From positions 1 through 43,869 of the forward strand of contig CALUHO010000006.1 in assembly GCA_944320465.1 (NCBI GenBank): DNA of 43,869 nt, read 5' to 3'. Source of the DNA: an uncultured Bacteroidales bacterium. Its GTDB lineage: Bacteria > Bacteroidota > Bacteroidia > Bacteroidales > P3. The notes below the pieces were generated by a model, which was not told the DNA's origin, did not search any database, and saw only the letters and a program-made list of their open reading frames with translations. Shown piece by piece: positions 33,354-42,954 of the stretch (positions are counted from its first letter, which is position 1; each line of letters opens with the position of its first letter). A program made the translations under genes and the position numbers.

Positions 33354-34352
33354 ATGAGCGAACAACAAATCGACATCAAGGAACTCAACGAAAGAATCCA
33401 ACGGGAGAGCTCTTTCATCGACCTCCTCTCGATGGAAATGAAAAAGAACATCGTAGGACAGAAAGACATGGTAGAACGCCTTCTGATTGGTCTTTTGGCC
33501 AATGGGCACATCTTGCTGGAAGGGGTTCCCGGATTGGCAAAAACATTAGCCATCAAAACATTGGCAACTGCCATCGATGCCAAATTCAGCCGTATCCAAT
33601 TCACTCCGGACTTATTGCCCGCCGATGTCATCGGAACGCAAATCTACAGCCAGAAAGACGAAAATTTCATAACTCGGAAAGGTCCGGTTTTTGCAAACTT
33701 CGTACTGGCAGATGAAATCAACCGCGCCCCGGCTAAAGTTCAAAGTGCCTTGCTGGAAGCCATGCAAGAGCGTCAAGTCACCATTGGAGAACAAACCTAT
33801 CGCTTAGAGGATCCTTTTCTAGTATTGGCCACCCAGAACCCGATTGAACAGGAAGGCACATATCCCCTGCCTGAAGCTCAAGTGGACCGTTTCATGATGA
33901 AAGTGGTCATCGGTTATCCTAAAAAAGAAGAGGAAAAATTAATCATACGCCAAAACATCACCAATACCCAAGCGCAGATCAACAAGGTTGTCTCGATAGC
34001 CGATGTCGTCCGGGCCCGAGAACTGACCCGCGAAATCTACGTAGATGAGAAAATCGAGAACTACATCACCGATATTGTCTTTGCCACACGTTATCCAGAG
34101 CAATACAAACTTGAAAAGTTCAAAGGCATGATTGCATTCGGAGCATCACCTCGTGCCAGCATCAACTTGGCCTTGGCAGCTAAAGCTTATGCCTTCATAA
34201 AACATCGGGGGTATGTGATTCCCGAAGACATCCGGGCTATATGTTTCGATGTGATGCGGCACCGTATCGGACTCAGCTACGAAGCCGAAGCCGAAAACAT
34301 GAGCAGCGAGGATATCCTGAACGAAATCCTCAATACCGTCGAAGTTCCATAA
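33354..34352 (+). CDS. MoxR-family AAA+ ATPase
   Basis: A 332-residue AAA+ ATPase of the MoxR group. Walker A is GVPGLAKT (about 58-65), Walker B VLADEINRAPAK (about 117-128), sensor 1 LATQNPIEQEGTYPLPEAQVDRF. These ATPases act as chaperones or activators for von Willebrand A-domain proteins, and the VWA proteins BatA and BatB follow in the same operon. It starts the moxR-bat cluster. Confidence 0.94.
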   Translation: MSEQQIDIKELNERIQRESSFIDLLSMEMKKNIVGQKDMVERLLIGLLANGHILLEGVPGLAKTLAIKTLATAIDAKFSRIQFTPDLLPADVIGTQIYSQKDENFITRKGPVFANFVLADEINRAPAKVQSALLEAMQERQVTIGEQTYRLEDPFLVLATQNPIEQEGTYPLPEAQVDRFMMKVVIGYPKKEEEKLIIRQNITNTQAQINKVVSIADVVRARELTREIYVDEKIENYITDIVFATRYPEQYKLEKFKGMIAFGASPRASINLALAAKAYAFIKHRGYVIPEDIRAICFDVMRHRIGLSYEAEAENMSSEDILNEILNTVEVP

Positions 34353-34404
34353 CAGCCCCCTGCCGTCAGCACCGGCTCCTGCCGCTTTGAATCGTTTTTC
34401 CAAA

Positions 34405-34452
34405 AACGGGCAACAAAGCGGGTAACGAAACGGGTAATATAACGGGTAAAAA
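34405..34452 (+). repeat. Four tandem 12-bp repeats before the DUF58 gene
   Basis: Four consecutive units of the form (A/G)RCGGGYAAnnn at 12-bp spacing, ending 8 bp before the DUF58 start codon at 34461. They lie in the gap between moxR and the DUF58 gene. Confidence 0.65.
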
Positions 34453-34460
34453 CGACTGCG

Positions 34461-35321
34461 ATGGAAACATCCGAATTATTAAAAAGGGTACGGAAAATAG
34501 AAATCAAGACCCGTACGCTGTCAAAGCAGATATTCTCTGGCCAATACCACAGTGCATTCAAAGGCCGAGGAATGACGTTCAGTGAAGTAAGGGAATACCA
34601 GACGGGCGATGAAGTACGCTTCATCGACTGGAAAGTCACCGCCCACTTCAATCGCCCATACGTGAAGGTATTCGAGGAAGAAAGAGAATTGACAGTGATG
34701 CTACTGGTAGATGTCAGTGCATCCGGAGACTTCGGATCCGCACGGACGAAAAGGGAAATCCTCACCGAAATCGCCGCCACACTTGCATTCTCAGCCATAC
34801 AAAACAATGACAAAGTGGGAGCCATATTTTTCAGTTCCGAAGTGGAGAAATACATTCCTCCCAAGAAAGGCAAGTCCCATTTGCTCCATATCATCCGGGA
34901 ACTGATCGGTTTCCATCCTAAAAACAAAGGAACCGGTATTGGAGAAGCGTTGAAATTCCTGCGTAATGTGCAAAAACGGCGGAGCACGACATTCCTTCTA
35001 TCCGACTTCATGTGTTCGGACTACGAAGAAGCCTTGAAAATAGCCGGCAAAGCACACGAACTAATTGCCATTCAGATCCATGACCCCATGGAAGAAAAAC
35101 TGCCAGACTGGGGATTGGTCAGAATCCATGACAATGAAAGCGGACGGGAACTGATGGTGGACACCTCCTCGGCTGCGAACCGCCAAGCTTTTGCCCGCTA
35201 CCAAAACCGGATAAAACAAGAAAGGGAGACTTTGATGAGCCGTTACGGCATAACCCATGCCAGCATCTCCACAGAGGAAGACTACGTGAAACCGCTCATC
35301 AACATGTTCAGCAGATTGTAA
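34461..35321 (+). CDS. DUF58 domain protein (VWA-like)
   Basis: A 286-residue cytoplasmic protein with the DUF58 signature FSEVREYQTGDEVRFIDWKVTAHFNRPYVKVF (about 41-72) followed by a VWA-like fold: LLVDVSASGDFGS keeps the DxSxS MIDAS pattern. Always found beside MoxR ATPases; a substrate or adaptor role is inferred. The 12-bp repeats lie just upstream. Confidence 0.9.
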   Translation: METSELLKRVRKIEIKTRTLSKQIFSGQYHSAFKGRGMTFSEVREYQTGDEVRFIDWKVTAHFNRPYVKVFEEERELTVMLLVDVSASGDFGSARTKREILTEIAATLAFSAIQNNDKVGAIFFSSEVEKYIPPKKGKSHLLHIIRELIGFHPKNKGTGIGEALKFLRNVQKRRSTTFLLSDFMCSDYEEALKIAGKAHELIAIQIHDPMEEKLPDWGLVRIHDNESGRELMVDTSSAANRQAFARYQNRIKQERETLMSRYGITHASISTEEDYVKPLINMFSRL

Positions 35322-35360
35322 CCATCCTATCGGCTACAAACTGTGCTTAATTTTGAGACA

Positions 35361-36515
35361 ATGAGAAAAATTTTCATATGCCTGCTGGGAGGGCTTCTGA
35401 CCTCACCGATGGCAAGTCTGGCGCAGACAGGCCCCCGAATATGGGTAGAATACGACACATCGGGCATGATTGGCGACGCGATGAACCTGAGGCTCCGCTG
35501 TGAAAGTCCGAATCCGGAGAATGTGAACTTCCCGTTGCTGCAAGAACAACTCTCGACGGATTTGCTCCTGATTCCAACCGACAGTCTGAAAGTTGACACT
35601 TCTTTCAACACGGAAAGCGGACTCAAAGCAAAGACCGTGTCCTACCTGTTTTCATCCTACCAAGAAGGCCTGTACACAATGCCCTCTTTCTGCTTTGAAT
35701 ATCCGGCAGGAGACAGCACCTTTACTTATTGCACGGATACCGGCCACGTCCGGTTCTATGCCCCGGAAGTGGACACCACAGCGGCCATTAAAGACATTGC
35801 CCCTGCTTTCAGTGTCAGCAACAAGGAATTAATCAAGGAATACTGGGCCAAATACGATATCTTCCTATGGATAGCATTGGCAGCAGCCTTGCTATGCGGG
35901 GCTATTGTCTTCATTTACAAGAAATGGAAACGTAAAGAGCCTCTTTTCGCACAAAAAAAGCCGGCCGTTCCCCCTGTCATCAGGGCCTTAGAATCCCTTA
36001 ATAGACTCAAGGAACGTGAATTATGGCAAAACAACCTAATCAAGGATTATTATACCGAACTAACCGATATCCTGCGACTCTATCTTTCTGAAGCAATGGA
36101 TATCCCCGCTGTGGAAATGACCAATGAAGAACTGCGGTTGGCATTGAAGAAGCACTTTCCAGCTAAATCCCAAGATGCCCGGAACCTGATCGAAGTCCTT
36201 GATACCGCTACGTTGGTCAAATTTGCCAAAGTCCTCCCCGGGGCTACAGAACACGAGAATTGCTATGCAGTAGTCAAAGGATTCCTGGAGGCCCAGAAAA
36301 AAGAGCAAGAAGAAGCTAAAGCGGCAGAAAACGCCAAGAATCCGGATAATGCCGATACGTCAACGGAATCCAGCCCAAAAGAACAAAAATCCGAACCAGA
36401 CCCCATAGAACCACACCTTGACTCTCCTTGTACACAAACGAACGATAACGTTCTCACAAGGAATAAAGTGGCATCAGAGAGCAAAGAGGAGAAGGAGGCT
36501 CCTACAGGAAACTAA
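35361..36515 (+). CDS. BatD-like/DUF4381-like membrane protein of the aerotolerance operon
   Basis: A 384-residue protein: signal peptide (MRKIFICLLGGLLTSPMASLAQ), a periplasmic beta-sandwich region (about 25-165), one membrane helix (about 172-192, FLWIALAAALLCGAIVFIY), then a cytoplasmic helical part (LKDYYTELTDILRLYLSEAM). The tail is low-complexity Glu/Lys/Pro. This matches the unnamed gene between DUF58 and batA in Bacteroidota. Start at 35361 rather than 35343 gives a proper signal peptide. Confidence 0.75.
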   Translation: MRKIFICLLGGLLTSPMASLAQTGPRIWVEYDTSGMIGDAMNLRLRCESPNPENVNFPLLQEQLSTDLLLIPTDSLKVDTSFNTESGLKAKTVSYLFSSYQEGLYTMPSFCFEYPAGDSTFTYCTDTGHVRFYAPEVDTTAAIKDIAPAFSVSNKELIKEYWAKYDIFLWIALAAALLCGAIVFIYKKWKRKEPLFAQKKPAVPPVIRALESLNRLKERELWQNNLIKDYYTELTDILRLYLSEAMDIPAVEMTNEELRLALKKHFPAKSQDARNLIEVLDTATLVKFAKVLPGATEHENCYAVVKGFLEAQKKEQEEAKAAENAKNPDNADTSTESSPKEQKSEPDPIEPHLDSPCTQTNDNVLTRNKVASESKEEKEAPTGN

Positions 36516-36550
36516 GGGCGGGATTCTCCCTGGTCTTGGTTTGCACGAAA

Positions 36551-37552
36551 ATGAAAACTATGGAAAACATTGTTTTTGCCAATCCGGAATTATTATGGCT
36601 GCTAGTCATTCTGCCTGTCGTTGGCTATTGGCTCTTTACCCGAGACAAAAAAACCAAGCCCTACCTTTACTATTCCGGAACAGCGTTCGCCAACGAATTG
36701 AGAAAAACATGGAGGCAACGCCTCTATCCCGTGCTCAATGTCTTACGCTTACTCTGCATTGGCGTGCTCATTGTAGCTCTTGCTCGTCCTCAAGCCAAAA
36801 GCAAGAACAGCCGGAAGAACATCGAGGGTGTCGATATAGTGATGGCAATGGATATTTCGGGGAGTATGCTAGCCGAAGACTTCAAGCCCAATCGACTGGA
36901 ATCATCCAAACAAATTGCAAAAGATTTTGTCCGAGGCCGAGAAAACGATAGAATCGCAATAGTGGCATTCAGCGGTGAGGCTTATACCCAATGCCCGTTG
37001 ACGATAGACCACGAAATTCTGGAAAATCGACTCCATGAACTCCGCAGCGGCTTGATTTCCGATGGCACCGCTTTAGGCGATGGCCTTGCTATCAGCATCA
37101 ACCGTGTCAGGAAAAGCGATGCCAAAAGCAAAGTCATTATCCTGCTGACCGATGGAGTCAATAATGCCGGTTCGATAGACCCCTTGACTGCGGCAGACTT
37201 GGCAAAGACTTACGGTATCAAGGTCTATACTATCGGTGTCGGCACCCGAGGGTTAGCCCCTTATCCTTTCCGCACCCCTTTCGGTATCCAATACCAGAAT
37301 GCCAAAGTGGAAATCGATGAGGACCTGCTGACCCAGATTGCCGAAGAAACCGGAGGACGCTATTACCGTGCCACCTCCGAAAACAATCTGAAAGAAATCT
37401 TCAACGAAATCGATAATCTGGAGAAGACCAAAATAGAAGTCATCTCCTTTGAACACCGCTCAGAGGAATACAAACCTCTACTTTGGCTTGCCCTATGCCT
37501 GTTCTTACTGGAACTGGTCGGAAGATTATCCATATTCAAAACATTGCCGTAA
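36551..37552 (+). CDS. batA: BatA, von Willebrand factor A membrane protein
   Basis: A 333-residue inner-membrane protein with two N-terminal helices, a VWA domain with intact MIDAS (MAMDISGSM, TALGDG, LLTDGVNNAG) and a C-terminal helix. Length and topology are typical of BatA. The ATG at 36551 is chosen; 36560 is a close alternative. It is separated from batB by 2 bp, so the two are likely coupled. Confidence 0.9.
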   Translation: MKTMENIVFANPELLWLLVILPVVGYWLFTRDKKTKPYLYYSGTAFANELRKTWRQRLYPVLNVLRLLCIGVLIVALARPQAKSKNSRKNIEGVDIVMAMDISGSMLAEDFKPNRLESSKQIAKDFVRGRENDRIAIVAFSGEAYTQCPLTIDHEILENRLHELRSGLISDGTALGDGLAISINRVRKSDAKSKVIILLTDGVNNAGSIDPLTAADLAKTYGIKVYTIGVGTRGLAPYPFRTPFGIQYQNAKVEIDEDLLTQIAEETGGRYYRATSENNLKEIFNEIDNLEKTKIEVISFEHRSEEYKPLLWLALCLFLLELVGRLSIFKTLP

Positions 37553-37554
37553 TC

Positions 37555-39411
37555 ATGTTCATCATAGAAAAACCTCAACTTCTGTATCTGCTGCTTTTAA
37601 TCATCCCCTTCACTGCAGCATTTCTCTGGAACATGGCCCGCAGACGGAAGAAACTGGCCTGCTTTGGGGATTATGAAGGCATCTTGAGCCAGATTCCAGG
37701 CTATTCGGGAGGGAAACCCTATCTGAAGTTCATCTTTTCCATGCTCGCCTTTGCCCTGATTGTCTTCTGCCTTGCCAACCCGCAAATGGGAACAACAGTG
37801 AAAAAAGCCGAACGCAAAGGAGTAGATGTCATGATAGCATTGGACATTTCCAATAGCATGAACTGCAACGACATCCAACCATCCCGGCTGATGCGAGCCA
37901 AACAGACAGTAATCCGCATTTTGGACAAAATGGAATCAGACCGCATCGGTTTGGTCGTATTTGCGGGAGACGCGTACCTGCAGCTGCCGTTGACTACCGA
38001 CTATGGCGCTGCTAAACTGTTTATCAACAATGTGCAGACTTCGGATTTAAGCCGCCAAGGCACCGCTATCGGATCGGCCATCGATCTCTGTACACGGAAT
38101 TTCGACCCTAAATTCGCCACAGCGCACAACAAAGCCATTATTGTCATCAGCGATGGAGAAAATCACGAAGACGATGCCATCGGGGCGGCCCAAAACGCAG
38201 CAAAACAAGGCATCATAGTCAATACTGTCGGCATGGGATCCCCGCAAGGAGCACCGATTCCGGAAATCCGGAACGGCCAAGTGGTTGCCTATAAAAGAGA
38301 TGCCGAAGGCAATGTTGTAGTAACCAAGATGAACCGGGAAATGCTGCAACAGATTGCCAAAGCAGGAAAAGGTTTCTACGTAGAAGATAACAATATCTCC
38401 TCTGGGGTGGAAACTGTTTTCAACAAACTCTCCGAATTGGATAAAGTATCATTTGAATCGAGAAATATCTCGGGCTATGAAACCCGCTTCCAATATTTTC
38501 TGGCTGCAGCGCTCTTGTTCCTCTTGCTCGAAATCTTTATCTTTGAAAAAATGAACAAAGTGTTTAACAGAGTACATCTGTTCGGAAAGAAAAACATGAA
38601 AAAAGAAAGTCCCGCAAGCAATAAAAACCGGATAAACAAGAACACCGCATTGAATATTCTTGCAATCGTCCTGTTAGCAGGCAGCGGCATTGTCCCTGCA
38701 CAAGGCCAAAAAGCCATTCCTACACACCAAGGGAACAAACAATATCAAGATTCGGTCTTTAATCAAGCTGAAGTTTCCTACTTGAAAGCTTTGAGCCAAG
38801 ACAGCACATACTACAAGGCAAGATACGGTTTAGGAAACACCAAATACAAACAAGGCAATTACGACCAAGCCTTGGAAAACTATTCCAAAATAGCCACAGA
38901 TCCGTCTTTGGACAAAGAGGAAAGAGCTTATCTCTTCCATAATATGGGAAATGCCTGGATGCAGAAACAAGATTACCAGAAAGCCATTGAATCCTATATC
39001 CATGCCTTGCAGAACCAGCCAGGCAAGACAGACACACGTTACAACTTGGCCTACGCCCAGAAAATGCTGCAAAAGCAACAACAAAATCAACAGCAGCAAA
39101 ATCAGCAACAAAACCAACAGCAAAACCAACAGCAAAATCAACAACAAAACCAGCAACAAAACCAGCAACAAAACCAACAACAAAACCAGCAACAGCAAAA
39201 TCAACAACAGCAAAACCAGCAGCAAAATCAACAACAAAGCCAAAACCAGCAACAACAAAACCAACAGGCACAAGCCCAAAGCGCTGATAAAAAGAAACAA
39301 GAAGCCGAACGCATCCTGAGAGCATTGGAAAATCAGGAAAAGAATACTTTGGACAAACTCAAAAAAGAACGGGAGCAAGGAGGCGGCGGTTCACCCGAAA
39401 AAGATTGGTAA
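37555..39411 (+). CDS. BatB-BatC fusion: VWA membrane protein joined to TPR domain with Q/N-rich tract
   Basis: A single 618-residue frame. Residues 1-347 are a full BatB: helices near 8-26 and 57-75, VWA domain with MIDAS DISNS (97-101), and a C-terminal helix (FLAAALLFLLLEIFIF). Residues 348-618 are BatC-like: Met348 (ATG at 38596), a hydrophobic stretch resembling a signal (ALNILAIVLLAGSG), TPRs (NQAEVSYLKALSQD, AYLFHNMGNAWMQKQDYQKAIESYIHAL), a Q/N-rich tract (about 506-575) and a charged tail. In many Bacteroidota batB and batC are separate genes. The internal ATG could allow separate translation of the BatC part. Confidence 0.85.
   Translation: MFIIEKPQLLYLLLLIIPFTAAFLWNMARRRKKLACFGDYEGILSQIPGYSGGKPYLKFIFSMLAFALIVFCLANPQMGTTVKKAERKGVDVMIALDISNSMNCNDIQPSRLMRAKQTVIRILDKMESDRIGLVVFAGDAYLQLPLTTDYGAAKLFINNVQTSDLSRQGTAIGSAIDLCTRNFDPKFATAHNKAIIVISDGENHEDDAIGAAQNAAKQGIIVNTVGMGSPQGAPIPEIRNGQVVAYKRDAEGNVVVTKMNREMLQQIAKAGKGFYVEDNNISSGVETVFNKLSELDKVSFESRNISGYETRFQYFLAAALLFLLLEIFIFEKMNKVFNRVHLFGKKNMKKESPASNKNRINKNTALNILAIVLLAGSGIVPAQGQKAIPTHQGNKQYQDSVFNQAEVSYLKALSQDSTYYKARYGLGNTKYKQGNYDQALENYSKIATDPSLDKEERAYLFHNMGNAWMQKQDYQKAIESYIHALQNQPGKTDTRYNLAYAQKMLQKQQQNQQQQNQQQNQQQNQQQNQQQNQQQNQQQNQQQNQQQQNQQQQNQQQNQQQSQNQQQQNQQAQAQSADKKKQEAERILRALENQEKNTLDKLKKEREQGGGGSPEKDW
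39070..39281 (+). repeat. CAACAAAAC-type short tandem repeat encoding a Q/N-rich tract
   Basis: About 210 bp of tandem CAA/CAG/AAC/AAT codons with 9- and 12-bp units (Asn-Gln-Gln, Asn-Gln-Gln-Gln), inside the BatC part of the fusion. Unit changes stay in frame, so copy-number variation would change tract length without shifting the frame. Confidence 0.85.
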
Positions 39412-39425
39412 ACGTACTAAGAATC

Positions 39426-41333
39426 ATGCAAGACATAATAAGACACAAACACATCTTTTGGAGAAGGCCAGCCTTGTGTTCCCTTCTCCTTTTAAGTTGG
39501 ATTGGGTTGCTGGCGGCCCAAGAACCCCAGCTAAGTGTGCAAGCCCCGAACTCTGTCCCTGCAGGACAAACTTTCGAGATTGTCTACAGTATCAATGTCA
39601 GAGGTTCAAAATCCTTCCAAGCTCCTTCGTTTGAAGGCTTGGACATATTGTACGGGCCTTACCAATCCCAATCGAGCAGTTTCCAATTTGTCAACGGCCG
39701 CCAGTCCCAAAGCTTCAACCTTTCTTTCACCTATGGACTCCGGGCCCCCAAAGAAGGAAATATCACTGTAGGAGCTGCCAGTATCATAGTAGACGGGAAA
39801 ACCTACCAATCCGAACCCTTCACATTGAATGTGACAGCAGGAAACCAAAATAGAACCAACCAGGCTGGAAGGGTGAACCCATCCAGGAACAATTCCCGCC
39901 CCCAAACTGATGCTCGGCAATCCAATACGCAAAAACAGCAAAGCCTGCCGCCCGAAGTCAGCGATCAAGATCTCTTTGTCACAGTACAGCCCAGCAAAAA
40001 GAATCCTTATGTGGGGGAACAAATAATCCTGAACTACAGAATATACACTTCAATTCCTGTAGAACAGTTCATTATCAACAAAACTCCATCCAACAAAGGT
40101 TTCTGGGTAGAAGAATTGGATGTGAATCCGCAATCCCAGAACCAAGAAATGATCGATGGACGGAACTACGTTTATGCAGACATACGCCGAGTTGCCCTTT
40201 TTGCCCAAAACGAAGGCACACACACTGTAGAACCGATGGAAGTGGAAGCCTTAGCCCAAATTGCCGTACAACGCCAACAGACCAATAGCATATGGGACTT
40301 CTTTGACGATCCTTTCTTTGCTCCGATGCAGACAGTCAAGAAAGAATTGAAATCACCTTCGCTCAAAATCACAGCCCAGCCTTTGCCCGAAGAAGGCCGG
40401 CCCTTATCTTTTGACGGCTTGGTAGGTGATTTCACTATCAACTTTGATTACGATTTGCAAACACTCAAGACCAACGAAGCCTCTACTTTCCGTTTCACTG
40501 TCAGTGGCCGAGGCAATGTCGAGATGATTCACGCCCCACAGATTACATTTCCTCCCGATTTTGAAGTCTATGAACCCAAGATTTCTTACACCAAGAACAA
40601 CAATGCCAATGGTGTAGGAGGAAAAGCCGTTTTTGAATACATTGTCGTTCCCCGCCATCCCGGAGTATACAAGATAGATGCCTTCAGCTATTCGTTCTTC
40701 AATCCCTCTACCGGAAAATATGAAGAAAAGGATATACCTGAAATCGTTTTGAACGTTGAAGCCGGTAAAAACGCCACAATGAACCCGAACAGTTCTCCCG
40801 GCAGCAAGCGAACAGGCGGCGATATCGAGTACATCAAGCCGACTGTAGACAAATGGCATGCTATCGGTAAGAACTTTTTATTCTCGGCAGCATTCTGGAG
40901 TTGCATGGGTGCGGAAATACTACTCTTCGGACTCTGCCTGCTATTCTTCCGTTTGCACGCCAAAAGCAAAGCCGATCTTGCCGGATTGAAAAACCGAAAA
41001 GCAGCCAAAGAAGCCAAACGCTGCCTCAAGAAAGCAGCATTCCTGCTCAAAGAGGGCAAAAGAGAAGACTTCTTCATTGAGATTTCCCAAGCCCTGTGGG
41101 GATTCCTAGCTAACAAGTGCAATATCCCGCCTGCTAACCTGTCGATGGATACTGTACGGGAAGAATTGCAAAAACGCCGAGTCGCCGATGAATTGACAAC
41201 CCAGTTCATTCAGACACTGGACCATTGCGAGTTTGAAAGATTCTCACCCCAGGCTTCAAAAGAAGAAGGCATGAAAAAGATGTATGAAGAAGCCTACGAA
41301 ATCATTTACAAGATAACCGGCGCGATAAAATAA
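39426..41333 (+). CDS. batD: BatD, oxygen-tolerance membrane protein
   Basis: A 635-residue protein: signal peptide ending LLAAQ, several periplasmic Ig-like beta-sandwich repeats (about 30-490), one membrane helix (FSAAFWSCMGAEILLFGLCLLFF, about 505-527), and a cytoplasmic helical tail with LKKAAFLLKEGKREDFFIEISQALWGFLANK. This matches the BatD family. ATG at 39426 gives the normal N-terminus; an upstream TTG overlaps the batB-C stop. Confidence 0.9.
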   Translation: MQDIIRHKHIFWRRPALCSLLLLSWIGLLAAQEPQLSVQAPNSVPAGQTFEIVYSINVRGSKSFQAPSFEGLDILYGPYQSQSSSFQFVNGRQSQSFNLSFTYGLRAPKEGNITVGAASIIVDGKTYQSEPFTLNVTAGNQNRTNQAGRVNPSRNNSRPQTDARQSNTQKQQSLPPEVSDQDLFVTVQPSKKNPYVGEQIILNYRIYTSIPVEQFIINKTPSNKGFWVEELDVNPQSQNQEMIDGRNYVYADIRRVALFAQNEGTHTVEPMEVEALAQIAVQRQQTNSIWDFFDDPFFAPMQTVKKELKSPSLKITAQPLPEEGRPLSFDGLVGDFTINFDYDLQTLKTNEASTFRFTVSGRGNVEMIHAPQITFPPDFEVYEPKISYTKNNNANGVGGKAVFEYIVVPRHPGVYKIDAFSYSFFNPSTGKYEEKDIPEIVLNVEAGKNATMNPNSSPGSKRTGGDIEYIKPTVDKWHAIGKNFLFSAAFWSCMGAEILLFGLCLLFFRLHAKSKADLAGLKNRKAAKEAKRCLKKAAFLLKEGKREDFFIEISQALWGFLANKCNIPPANLSMDTVREELQKRRVADELTTQFIQTLDHCEFERFSPQASKEEGMKKMYEEAYEIIYKITGAIK

Positions 41334-41354
41334 GCCGGAAAAGCGGTTTTGAAA

Positions 41355-42134
41355 ATGAAAAAGATACTTTGCACAGTTTTAAAATCCCTGGCTTGCCTGC
41401 TCCTGCTGGTTGAAAGCCAAGCCACAATCACCGCCCAGACCTCTCCCGACCGAGCTTTTGAAAACGGCAATGCATTCTATGCCAAAGGCATATACGACAG
41501 TGCTTTACTTCAATATCAAAATGCATGCCAAAGCGGTCAGGAAGCCTGGGAACTCTATTTTAATATGGGAAATGCGTATTACAACCAAGGGAAATACCCC
41601 CAAGCCATCCTCCACTATGAAAAAGCACTCAAGCTAAATCCGAAACAGGAAGATATCCGGAACAACCTGGCTTTGGCCGAACTCAAAATCGTGGACCGAT
41701 TTGAGAGCATGCCGACCTTCGCACTGACAAAAGCGTGGCAGAATTTCACGCAGATGTTTTCCATGCCTGTCTGGGCTGCATTGATACTCGTATTCATGCT
41801 CTGCAGCCTGTTTTGCGCATTGCTATACCGGACAAGCAAAAGCTATAGCAGGAAACAAACGGGTTTCTATACCCTTTTGCTGAGCATTGCATTGTTCGTA
41901 CTCAGTTTTATAGCCGGAGGCAGCGCATACCACCAGTCCATGCACCGATATGCCATTGTCATGCAGGAAGCTGTCCCTTTGCAGGATTTGCCCGAAGCCT
42001 CCAGCCCTTCCTCCATCACGCTGCATGAAGGAAGCAAAATTTCGATAGAAGACGAAATTGCACCCTATTACCAAGTCCGAATCAAAGATGGAAGCAAAGG
42101 ATGGATACCCATCGCATCGGTTGAAATCATCTAA
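41355..42134 (+). CDS. batE: BatE, TPR and SH3-like membrane protein
   Basis: A 259-residue protein: signal peptide ending TAQ, two TPRs (DRAFENGNAFYAKGIYDSALLQYQNA, WELYFNMGNAYYNQGKYPQAILHYEKAL), two membrane helices (about 128-150 and 162-180) and a C-terminal SH3-like domain (YYQVRIKDGSKGWIPIASVEII). It completes the Bat operon in the usual order. It is convergent with lipB; the 115-bp gap has no strong terminator. Confidence 0.9.
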   Translation: MKKILCTVLKSLACLLLLVESQATITAQTSPDRAFENGNAFYAKGIYDSALLQYQNACQSGQEAWELYFNMGNAYYNQGKYPQAILHYEKALKLNPKQEDIRNNLALAELKIVDRFESMPTFALTKAWQNFTQMFSMPVWAALILVFMLCSLFCALLYRTSKSYSRKQTGFYTLLLSIALFVLSFIAGGSAYHQSMHRYAIVMQEAVPLQDLPEASSPSSITLHEGSKISIEDEIAPYYQVRIKDGSKGWIPIASVEII

Positions 42135-42249
42135 ATCGAAACCAGGATGCCGCTCATGCAAAGATGCAGATTAATGGCGTCCCGGTTTCCACAAAACACA
42201 TAAAAACAGGACACTGAAACATACCTGTGCAGGAAGCCCAAGGCCTGCA

Positions 42250-42954
42250 TCAATATTCAATGATATCCAAATGGAACACCTCCGCCATTACCGAAAGCAG
42301 TTTGGCCTGCACTTGGGGGAAGTCCACTTCAGCCCCCAATTCCTGCGCCATGGAGGTTACTCCCTTGTCAGTAAAACCGCAAGGATTAATCATCTTGAAA
42401 TAAGAAAGATCGGTATTCACATTCAAGGCAAAGCCATGCATAGTAACATAGCGTGAGCATTTGACACCAATAGCACAGATTTTCCGGGCACGGCTGGAAT
42501 GCGGCTCGATCCAGACCCCGGTAGCCCCGGCAAGACGCTCGCAGGAAATCCCGTACATCGCCATCGTCCGGATAATGGATTCCTCGATAGCATCCACATA
42601 GGCCTTGACACCTAACCCCAACTCCTCCAAATTGAACACCGGATAGCCCACAATCTGCCCCGGCCCGTGATAGGTAACGTCGCCACCCCGGTCCACATGG
42701 ATGAACTCGGCATGCTTGGCCTGCAATATCGCCTCTCCGGCCAGCATATTGCTATCTTTTCCGCTACGACCTACTGTAAATACGGGTTCATGTTCCACAA
42801 AAAAGAGGCGGTTCATCCCTGTCCGGCCTTCCATCTTGGCATCCTTGACCAACTCCAAGGTCTTTTCCTGCAAATCCCAGACCGAACGGTAATCCCGCCG
42901 CCCCAGATTCTCAAAATAACACGGTACCATAACGATATCGGTATTGTTTTTCAC
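42250..42954 (-). CDS. lipB: Lipoyl(octanoyl) transferase
   Basis: A 234-residue transferase moving octanoyl groups from ACP to lipoyl domains. RGGDVTYHGPGQIVGYP (about 89-105), ARKICAIGVKCSRYVTMHGFALNV with the catalytic Lys, and NPCGF with the acyl-carrying Cys are present. The frame begins with GTG directly after the lipA stop (TAAGTG); ATG at 42930 is an alternative start eight codons later that also fits the family. Confidence 0.93.
   Translation of the reverse strand: MKNNTDIVMVPCYFENLGRRDYRSVWDLQEKTLELVKDAKMEGRTGMNRLFFVEHEPVFTVGRSGKDSNMLAGEAILQAKHAEFIHVDRGGDVTYHGPGQIVGYPVFNLEELGLGVKAYVDAIEESIIRTMAMYGISCERLAGATGVWIEPHSSRARKICAIGVKCSRYVTMHGFALNVNTDLSYFKMINPCGFTDKGVTSMAQELGAEVDFPQVQAKLLSVMAEVFHLDIIEY

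Noticed and set aside
38830..39378. An antisense frame rich in Leu/Val/Leu that looks like a membrane protein
   Set aside because: It is the reverse complement of the CAA/AAC repeat; the composition is an artefact.
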